From: Clavelina lepadiformis
Taxonomy: Eukaryota > Chordata > Ascidiacea > Aplousobranchia > Clavelinidae
Length of the DNA: 64,000 nt
Direction of reading: 5' to 3'
Assembly (NCBI RefSeq): GCF_947623445.1
Contig: NC_135248.1
Span: 3,844,977-3,908,976 of the forward strand
Of this stretch, positions 56,582 through 64,000 are shown piece after piece. The position numbers and the translations under genes are program-made. Numbering within the stretch: position 1 is the stretch's first letter; every line of letters begins with the position of its first letter. The notes beneath the pieces were generated by a model. That model saw only the letters and a program-made list of their open reading frames with translations. It had not been told where the DNA came from and ran no database searches.

Positions 56582-56653
56582 TGCTGTGACCTGGATTCGA
56601 ATCAGGGTTGCCACGGCCACAACGTGGAGTACTAACCACTATACGATCACAGC
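56582..56653 (-). tRNA. tRNA-His-GTG: tRNA-His(GTG), A53 type
   Basis: Unit 80, A53 type. Confidence 0.85.
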
Positions 56654-56661
56654 TGGATAAG

Positions 56662-56733
56662 TAGCAGAGGATGGTTTCGATCCATCGACCTCTGGGTTAT
56701 GGGCCCAGCACGCTTCCGCTGCGCCACTCTGCT
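56662..56733 (-). tRNA. tRNA-iMet-CAT: tRNA-iMet(CAT)
   Basis: Unit 80, reference type. Confidence 0.96.
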
Positions 56734-57265
56734 GAATGAGTCAATATTAGCTTTCTACTTTACATCAATTTAGCCTTTTATTAAAATTTACCAACTAAGC
56801 AACCCAGTTAAATGTAGAGTGTCACACGCAATATAACATATTGATGTAAACCCCAGTGTAACTTTTCAATCGTATTTTGACCTTTTTGTTACTCAGTTCA
56901 TACAACATTATAGTAGTATTCAGAAAACTTATCAATACAAAAGCTATAAATTGGTAGCATTTGAAAATACTGTTATTTGTTGAGATTGTATGTTGTGTTA
57001 GTAGTTCAAACAAACTAAATAACTTTAATGTTTCATAAACACGCAGTTCCACTATACTCATGTTTTGATTAAATTATCAATTATATATGTAATAAACCCA
57101 CTATTGAGATTGCGACAATAAAAATTTGCATCGATTCATGCTGTTGATCATCTGCAACTTTTACCTGAATTGATAAGCATTGATTTGAAAGGCCGTTATC
57201 GGACATTGTGTTCGACTCTAGCAACAGAACAGCTTTGCATCACTCAATCCAGTAAAAGCAAAATC

Positions 57266-57337
57266 TGCTGTGACCTGGATTCGAATCAGGGTTGCCACGG
57301 CTACAACTTGGAGTACTAACCACTATACGATCACAGC
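57266..57337 (-). tRNA. tRNA-His body with GTA (Tyr) anticodon, stem mismatch
   Basis: Unit 81, a recombinant unit; same tRNA haplotype as unit 47. Confidence 0.75.
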
Positions 57338-57345
57338 TGGATAAG

Positions 57346-57417
57346 TAGCAGAGGATGGTTTCGATCCATCGACCTCTGGGTTATGGGCCCAGCACGCTTC
57401 CGCTGCGCCACTCTGCT
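57346..57417 (-). tRNA. tRNA-iMet-CAT: tRNA-iMet(CAT)
   Basis: Unit 81, reference type. Confidence 0.96.
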
Positions 57418-57949
57418 GAATGAGTCAATATTAGCTTTCTAGTTTACATCAATTTAGCCTTTTATTAAAATTTACCAACTAAGCAACCCAGTTAAATGTA
57501 GAGTGTCACACGCAATATAACATATTGATGTAAACCCCAATGTAACTTTTTAATCGTATTTTGACCTTTTTGTTACTCAGTTCATACAACATTATAGTAG
57601 TATTCAGAAAACTTATCAACACAAAAGCTATAAATTGGTAGCATTTGAAAATACTGTTATTTGTGTAGATTGTATGTTGTGTTAGTAGTTCAAACAAACT
57701 ACATAACTTTAATGTTTCATAAACACGCAGTTCCACTATACTCATGTTTTGATTAAATTATCAATTATATATGTAATAAACCCATTCTTGAAATTGCGGC
57801 AATAAAAATTTGCATCGATTCATGCTGTTGATCATCTGCAACTTTTACCTGAATCGATAAGCATTGATTTGAAAGGCCGTTATCGGACATTGTGTTCGAC
57901 TCTAGCAACAGAACAGCTTTGCATCACTCAATCCAGTAAAAGCAAAATC

Positions 57950-58021
57950 TGCAGTGACCTGGATTCGAACCAGGGTTGCCACGGCCACAACGTGGAGTAC
58001 TAACCACTATACGATCACAGC
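57950..58021 (-). tRNA. tRNA-His-GTG: tRNA-His(GTG), acceptor mismatch
   Basis: Unit 82; same as unit 54. Confidence 0.82.
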
Positions 58022-58029
58022 TGGATAAG

Positions 58030-58101
58030 TAGCAGAGGATGGTTTCGATCCATCGACCTCTGGGTTATGGGCCCAGCACGCTTCCGCTGCGCCACTCTGC
58101 T
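58030..58101 (-). tRNA. tRNA-iMet-CAT: tRNA-iMet(CAT)
   Basis: Unit 82, reference type. Confidence 0.96.
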
Positions 58102-58632
58102 GAATGAGTCAATATTAGCTTTCTAGTTTACATCAATTTTACCCTTTTTTAAAATTTACCAACTAAGCAACCCAGTTAAATGTAGAATGTTACACGCAAT
58201 ATAACATATTTTATGTAAACCCCAATGTAATTTTTCAATCGTATTTTGACTTTTTTGTTACTCAGTTCATACAACATTATAGTAGTATTCAAAAAACTTA
58301 TCAACACAAAAGCTATAAATTGGTAGCATTTGAAAATACTGTTATTTGTGTAGATTGTATGTTGTGTTAGTAGTTCAAACAAATTACATAACTTTAATGT
58401 TTCATAAACACGCAGTTCCACTACTCATGTGTTGATTAAGTTATCAATTATATATGTAATAAACCCACTATTGAGATTGCGACAATAAAAATTTGCATCG
58501 ATTCATGCTGTTGATCATCTGCAACTTTTACCTGAATTGATAAGCGTTGATTTGAAAGGCCGTTATCGGACATTGTGTTCGACTCTAGCAACAGAACAGC
58601 TTTGCATCACTCAATCCAGTAAAAGCAAAATC

Positions 58633-58704
58633 TGCTGTGACCTGGATTCGAACCAGGGTTGCCACGGCCACAACGTGGAGTACTAACCACTATACGATCA
58701 CAGC
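58633..58704 (-). tRNA. tRNA-His-GTG: tRNA-His(GTG)
   Basis: Unit 83, reference type. Confidence 0.96.
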
Positions 58705-58712
58705 TGGATAAG

Positions 58713-58784
58713 TAGCAGAGGATGGTTTCGATCCATCGACCTCTGGGTTATGGGCCCAGCACGCTTCCGCTGCGCCACTCTGCT
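58713..58784 (-). tRNA. tRNA-iMet-CAT: tRNA-iMet(CAT)
   Basis: Unit 83, reference type. Confidence 0.96.
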
Positions 58785-59315
58785 GAATGAGTCAATATTA
58801 GCTTTCTAGTTTACATCAATTTAGCCTTTTATTAAAATTTACCAACTAAGCAACCCAGTTAAATGTAGAGTGTCACACGCAATATAACATATTGATGTAA
58901 ACCTCAATGTAATTTTTCAATCGTATTTGACCTTTTTGTTACTCAGTTCATACAACATTATAGTAGTATTCAGAAATCTTATCAACACAAAAGCTATAAA
59001 TTGGTAGCATTTGAAAATACTGTTATTTGTGTAGATTGTATGTTGTGTTAGTAGTTCAAACAAACTACATAACTTTAATGTTTCATAAACACGCAGTTCC
59101 ACTATACTCATGTTTTGATTAAATTATCAATTATATATGTAATAAACCCATTCTTGAAATTGCGGCAATAAAAATTTGCATCGATTCATGCTGTTGATCA
59201 TCTGCAACTTTTACCTGAATTGATAAGCATTGATTTGAAAGGCCGTTATCGGACATTGTGTTCGACTCTAGCAACAGAACAGCTTTGCATCACTCAATCC
59301 AGTAAAAGCAAAATC

Positions 59316-59387
59316 TGCTGTGACCTGGATTCGAATCAGGGTTGCCACGGCCACAACGTGGAGTACTAACCACTATACGATCACAGC
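59316..59387 (-). tRNA. tRNA-His-GTG: tRNA-His(GTG), A53 type
   Basis: Unit 84, A53 type. Confidence 0.85.
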
Positions 59388-59395
59388 TGGATAAG

Positions 59396-59467
59396 TAGCA
59401 GAGGATGGTTTCGATCCATCGACCTCTGGGTTATGGGCCCAGCACGCTTCCGCTGCGCCACTCTGCT
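59396..59467 (-). tRNA. tRNA-iMet-CAT: tRNA-iMet(CAT)
   Basis: Unit 84, reference type. Confidence 0.96.
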
Positions 59468-60006
59468 GAATGAGTGAATATTAGCTTTCTAGTTTACATC
59501 AATTTTACCCTTTTTTAAAATTTACCAACTAAGCAACCCAGTTAAATGTAGAATGTCACACGCAATATAACATATTTTATGTAAACCCCAATGTAATTTT
59601 TCAATCGTATTTTGACCTTTTTGTTACTCAGTTTATACAACATTATAGTAGTATTCAGAAAACTTATCAACACAAAAGCTATAAATTGGTAGCATTTGAA
59701 AATACTGTTATTTGTTGAGATTGTATGTTGTGTTAGTAGTTCAAACAAACTACATAAATACATAACTTTAATGTTTTATAAACACGCAGTTCCACTACTC
59801 ATGTTTTGATGAAATTATCAATTATATATGTAATAAACCCATTATTGAAATTGCGACAATAAAAATTTGCATCGATTCATGCTGTTGATCATCTGCAACT
59901 TTTACCTGAATTGATAAGCATTGATTTGAAAGGCCGATATCGGACATTGTGTTCGACTCTAGCAACAGAACAGCTTTGCATCACTCAATCCAGTAAAAGC
60001 AAAATC

Positions 60007-60078
60007 TGCTGTGACCTGGATTCGAACCAGGGTTGCCACGGCCACAACGTGGAGTACTAACCACTATACGATCACAGC
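60007..60078 (-). tRNA. tRNA-His-GTG: tRNA-His(GTG)
   Basis: Unit 85, reference type. Confidence 0.96.
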
Positions 60079-60086
60079 TGGATAAG

Positions 60087-60158
60087 TAGCAGAGGATGGT
60101 TTCGATCCATCGACCACTTGGCTATGGGCCCAGCACGCTTCCGCTGCGCCACTCTGCT
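60087..60158 (-). tRNA. tRNA-iMet-CAT: tRNA-iMet(CAT), anticodon-arm variant
   Basis: Unit 85; same as unit 60. Confidence 0.7.
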
Positions 60159-60688
60159 GAATGAGTCAATATTAGCTTTCTAGTTTCCATCAATTTAGCC
60201 TTTTATTAAAATTTACCAACTAAGCAACCCAGTTAAATGTAGAGTGTCACACGCAATATAACATATTGATGTAAACCCCAATGTAATTTTTCAATCGTAT
60301 TTTGACTTTTTTGTTACTCAGTTCATACAACATTATAGTAGTATTCAAAAAATTTATCAACACAAAAGCTATAAATTGGTAGCATTTGAAAATACTGTTA
60401 TTTGTGTAGATTGTATGTTGTGTTAGTAGTTCAAACAAATTACATAACTTTAATGTTTCATAAACACGCAGTTCCACTACTCATGTGTTGATTAAGTTAT
60501 CAATTATATATGTAATAAACCCACTATTGAGATTGCGACAATAAAAATTTGCATCGATTCATGCTGTTGATCATCTGCAACTTTTACCTGAATTGATAAG
60601 CATTGATTTGAAAGGCCGTTATCGGACATTGTGTTCGACTCTAGCAACAGAACAGCTTTGCATCACTCAATCCAGTAAAAGCAAAATC

Positions 60689-60760
60689 TGCTGTGACCTG
60701 GATTCGAACCAGGGTTGCCACGGCCACAACGTGGAGTACTAACCACTATACGATCACAGC
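60689..60760 (-). tRNA. tRNA-His-GTG: tRNA-His(GTG)
   Basis: Unit 86, reference type. Confidence 0.96.
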
Positions 60761-60768
60761 TGGATAAG

Positions 60769-60840
60769 TAGCAGAGGATGGTTTCGATCCATCGACCTCT
60801 GGGTTATGGGCCCAGCACGCTTCCGCTGCACCACTCTGCT
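60769..60840 (-). tRNA. tRNA-iMet-CAT: tRNA-iMet(CAT), D-stem variant
   Basis: Unit 86; same as unit 61. Confidence 0.88.
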
Positions 60841-61371
60841 GAATGAGTCAATATTAGCTTTCTAGTTTACATCAATTTAGCCTTTTATTAAAATTTACCA
60901 ACTAAGCAACCCAGTTAAATGTAGAGTGTCACACGCAATATAACATATTGATGTAAACCCCAATGTAATTTTTCAATCGTATTTGACCTTTTTGTTACTC
61001 AGTTCATACAACATTATAGTAGTATTCAGAAATCTTATCAACACAAAAGCTATAAATTGGTAGCATTTGAAAATACTGTTATTTGTGTAGATTGTATGTT
61101 GTGTTAGTAGTTCAAACAAACTACATAACTTTAATGTTTCATAAACACGCAGTTCCACTATACTCATGTTTTGATTAAATTATCAATTATATATGTAATA
61201 AACCCATTCTTGAAATTGCGGCAATAAAAATTTGCATCGATTCATGCTGTTGATCATCTGCAACTTTTACCTGAATTGATAAGCATTGATTTGAAAGGCC
61301 GTTATCGGACATTGTGTTCGACTCTAGCAACAGAACAGCTTTGCATCACTCAATCCAGTAAAAGCAAAATC

Positions 61372-61443
61372 TGCTGTGACCTGGATTCGAATCAGGGTTG
61401 CCACGGCCACAACGTGGAGTACTAACCACTATACGATCACAGC
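61372..61443 (-). tRNA. tRNA-His-GTG: tRNA-His(GTG), A53 type
   Basis: Unit 87, A53 type. Unlike its block counterpart unit 62, it lacks the acceptor mismatch. Confidence 0.85.
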
Positions 61444-61451
61444 TGGATAAG

Positions 61452-61523
61452 TAGCAGAGGATGGTTTCGATCCATCGACCTCTGGGTTATGGGCCCAGCA
61501 CGCTTCCGCTGCGCCACTCTGCT
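61452..61523 (-). tRNA. tRNA-iMet-CAT: tRNA-iMet(CAT)
   Basis: Unit 87, reference type. Confidence 0.96.
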
Positions 61524-62061
61524 GAATGAGTGAATATTAGCTTTCTAGTTTACATCAATTTTACCCTTTTTTAAAATTTACCAACTAAGCAACCCAGTTA
61601 AATGTAGAATGTCACACGCAATATAACATATTTTATGTAAACCCCAATGTAATTTTTCAATCGTATTTTGACCTTTTTTTACTCAGTTTATACAACATTA
61701 TAGTAGTATTCAGAAAACTTATCAACACAAAAGCTATAAATTGGTAGCATTTGAAAATACTGTTATTTGTTGAGATTGTATGTTGTGTTAGTAGTTCAAA
61801 CAAACTACATAAATACATAACTTTAATGTTTTATAAACACGCAGTTCCACTACTCATGTTTTGATGAAATTATCAATTATATATGTAATAAACCCACTAT
61901 TGAGATTGCGACAATAAAAATTTGCATCGATTCATGCTGTTGATCATCTGCAACTTTTACCTGAATTGATAAGCATTGATTTGAAAGGCCGTTATCGGAC
62001 ATTGTGTTCGACTCTAGCAACAGAACAGCTTTGCATCATCCAATCCAGTAAAAGCAAAATC

Positions 62062-62133
62062 TGCTGTGACCTGGATTCGAATCAGGGTTGCCACGGCCAC
62101 AACGTGGAGTACTAACCACTATACGATCACAGC
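62062..62133 (-). tRNA. tRNA-His-GTG: tRNA-His(GTG), A53 type
   Basis: Unit 88, A53 type. Confidence 0.85.
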
Positions 62134-62141
62134 TGGATAAG

Positions 62142-62213
62142 TAGCAGAGGATGGTTTCGATCCATCGACCTCTGGGTTATGGGCCCAGCACGCTTCCGCT
62201 GCGCCACTCTGCT
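62142..62213 (-). tRNA. tRNA-iMet-CAT: tRNA-iMet(CAT)
   Basis: Unit 88, reference type. Confidence 0.96.
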
Positions 62214-62743
62214 GAATGAGTCAATATTAGCTTTCTAGTTTACATCAATTTAGCCTTTTATTAAAATTTACCAACTAAGCAACCCAGTTAAATGTAGAGT
62301 GTCACACGCAATATAACATATTGATGTAAATCCCAATGTAATTTTTCAATCGTATTTTGACCTTTTTGTTACTCAGTTCATACAACATTATAGTAGTATT
62401 CAGAAAACTTATCAACACAAAAGCTATAAATTGGTAGCATTTGAAAATACTGTTATTTGTTGAGATTGTATGTTGTGTTAGTAGTTCAAACAAACTACAT
62501 AACTTTAATGTTTCATAAACACGCAGTTCCACTACTCATGTGTTGATTAAGTTATCAATTATATATGTAATAAACCCACTATTGAGATTGCGACAATAAA
62601 AATTTGCATCGATTCATGCTGTTGATCATCTGCAACTTTTACCGGAATTGATAAGCATTGATTTGAAAGGCCGTTATCGGACATTGTGTTCGACTCTAGC
62701 AACAGAACAGCTTTGCATCACTCAATCCAGTAAAAGCAAAATC

Positions 62744-62815
62744 TGCTGTGACCTGGATTCGAATCAGGGTTGCCACGGTTACAACTTGGAGTACTAACCA
62801 CTATACGATCACAGC
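62744..62815 (-). tRNA. tRNA-His body with GTA (Tyr) anticodon, A37
   Basis: Unit 89. The unit 47 haplotype plus a further change of the base 3' of the anticodon to A (loop TTGTAAC). Confidence 0.72.
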
Positions 62816-62823
62816 TGGATAAG

Positions 62824-62895
62824 TAGCAGAGGATGGTTTCGATCCATCGACCTCTGGGTTATGGGCCCAGCACGCTTCCGCTGCGCCACTCTGCT
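62824..62895 (-). tRNA. tRNA-iMet-CAT: tRNA-iMet(CAT)
   Basis: Unit 89, reference type. Confidence 0.96.
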
Positions 62896-63427
62896 GAATG
62901 AGTCAATATTAGCTTTCTAGTTTACATCAATTTAGCCTTTTATTAAAATTTACCAACTAAGCAACCCAGTTAAATGTAGAGTGTCACACGCAATATAACA
63001 TATTGATGTAAACCCCAATGTAACTTTTTAATCGTATTTTGACCTTTTTGTTACTCAGTTCATACAACATTATAGTAGTATTCAGAAAACTTATCAACAC
63101 AAAAGCTATAAATTGGTAGCATTTGAAAATACTGTTATTTGTGTAGATTGTATGTTGTGTTAGTAGTTCAAACAAACTACATAACTTTAATGTTTCATAA
63201 ACACGCAGTTCCACTATACTCATGTTTTGATTAAATTATCAATTATATATGTAATAAACCCATTCTTGAAATTGCGGCAATAAAAATTTGCATCGATTCA
63301 TGCTGTTGATCATCTGCAACTTTTACCTGAATCGATAAGCATTGATTTGAAAGGCCGTTATCGGACATTGTGTTCGACTCTAGCAACAGAACAGCTTTTC
63401 ATCACTCAATCCAGTAAAAGCAAAATC

Positions 63428-63499
63428 TGCAGTGACCTGGATTCGAACCAGGGTTGCCACGGCCACAACGTGGAGTACTAACCACTATACGATCACAGC
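63428..63499 (-). tRNA. tRNA-His-GTG: tRNA-His(GTG), acceptor mismatch
   Basis: Unit 90; same as unit 54. Confidence 0.82.
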
Positions 63500-63507
63500 T
63501 GGATAAG

Positions 63508-63579
63508 TAGCAGAGGATGGTTTCGATCCATCGACCTCTGGGTTATGGGCCCAGCACGCTTCCGCTGCGCCACTCTGCT
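63508..63579 (-). tRNA. tRNA-iMet-CAT: tRNA-iMet(CAT)
   Basis: Unit 90, reference type. Confidence 0.96.
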
Positions 63580-63650
63580 GAATGAGTGAATATTAGCTTT
63601 CTAGTTTACATCAATTTTACCCTTTTTTAAAATTTACCAACTAAGCAACC

Positions 63651-64000
63651 CAGTTAAATGTAGAATGTTACACGCAATATAACATATTTTATGTAAACCC
63701 CAATGTAATTTTTCAATCGTATTTTGACTTTTTTGTTACTCAGTTCATACAACATTATAGTAGTATTCAAAAAACTTATCAACACAAAAGCTATAAATTG
63801 GTAGCATTTGAAAATACTGTTATTTGTGTAGATTGTATGTTGTGTTAGTAGTTCAAACAAACTACATAAATACATAACTTTAATGTTTTATAAACACGCA
63901 GTTCCACTACTCATGTTTTGATGAAATTATCAATTATATATGTAATAAACCCATTATTGAAATTGCGACAATAAAAATTTGCATCGATTCATGCTGTTGA
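63651..64000 (-). repeat. Partial unit 91 at the window edge
   Basis: The first 350 bp of a unit; the window ends before the tRNA pair. Its left part follows unit 66 (15,917 bp away). After about 63830 it switches to the form with the aaatac insertion, suggesting another recombinant unit. Confidence 0.9.

Larger units (their letters stand above)
57489..62966. repeat. Eight-unit higher-order block (5478 bp), copy B
   Basis: Units 82-89; see copy A at 41572-47049. The similarity starts inside unit 81 near 57095 and runs into unit 91. Confidence 0.85.
33648..64000 (-). repeat. Right part of iMet-His tRNA tandem array (units 45-91)
   Basis: The array resumes directly after the LTR element, in phase with the left part. 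Removing the element and one copy of its target duplication gives a normal 683-bp unit 45. Later unit starts are 34042, 34732, 35414, 36096, 36779, 37469, 38151, 38833, 39516, 40200, 40890, 41572, 42256, 42939, 43622, 44313, 44995, 45678, 46368, 47050, 47734, 48417, 49100, 49791, 50473, 51155, 51642, 52324, 52811, 53298, 53785, 54467, 54954, 55636, 56123, 56805, 57489, 58173, 58856, 59539, 60230, 60912, 61595, 62285, 62967 and 63651. The array runs off the right edge. Confidence 0.97.

Noticed and set aside
1-64000. tRNA-derived SINE family
   Set aside because: SINEs are dispersed, carry one tRNA-like head and have tails and target duplications. Here two intact tRNAs with clean ends lie in a regular head-to-tail array.
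1-64000. CRISPR array
   Set aside because: Unit length is ~682 bp with diverged copies of the same spacer, and the tRNAs are eukaryotic; nothing resembles short repeats with unique spacers.

Overview
This window is a metazoan nuclear tRNA-gene megasatellite interrupted by one LTR element. Both tRNAs are eukaryotic. The initiator tRNA has A1:T72, the CCCATAA anticodon loop and the ATCGAAA T-loop of animal initiators. The LTR element is primed by an animal-type tRNA-Trp. An invertebrate seems likely from the AT-rich spacer and the element, but the species cannot be named from sequence alone.

Layout: from base 1 to 29556 and again from 33648 to 64000 the DNA is a head-to-tail tandem array. I number units 1 to 91 from the left, each starting at the motif cagttaaatg or a close variant. 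There are 90 complete units and a partial unit 91 (63651-64000). A full unit is 681-704 bp and carries, on the minus strand, tRNA-iMet(CAT), an 8-bp spacer, tRNA-His(GTG), then T-runs typical of Pol III termination. The remaining roughly 530 bp is AT-rich spacer in which I see no gene. Of the 90 complete units, 79 are full (158 tRNA genes). Eleven are short (487 or 493 bp) and lack the tRNA pair at what looks like the same junction. The short units fall in two zones, 19840-27176 and 51155-56122.

The array is built from higher-order blocks: a ~1375-bp dimer (3413-8908), a 4472-bp seven-unit block (21016-25487 and again from 25488), a 2737-bp four-unit block (34042-39515), a 1656-bp block (51155-52810 and 53298-54953), 1169-bp short+full dimers (54467-56804), and a 5478-bp eight-unit block found at 41572-47049 and 57489-62966, 15,917 bp apart.

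Sequence variants travel with these blocks. About 35 of 79 His copies have A instead of G at T-stem position 53, inside the B box. Eight of those also have the anticodon changed from GTG (His) to GTA (Tyr). The initiator anticodon CAT is kept in every copy.

At 29557-33647 a young LTR element lies in unit 45, on the minus strand. It has ~695-bp LTRs that are about 99% identical, a 4-bp target duplication (aacc), an 18-nt tRNA-Trp primer site and a polypurine tract. It carries an envelope-like ORF and a gag-like ORF in an unusual order, with no recognisable pol. It is treated here as a fossil, incomplete element.

Functionally, the tight iMet-His spacing with no T-run between the genes suggests each full unit is transcribed as one two-gene Pol III transcript. 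Abbreviations used in entries: 'reference type' means identical, as far as I can read by eye, to the fully described copy at 1142-1213 (His) or 1222-1293 (iMet); 'A53 type' is the His form described at 460-531.
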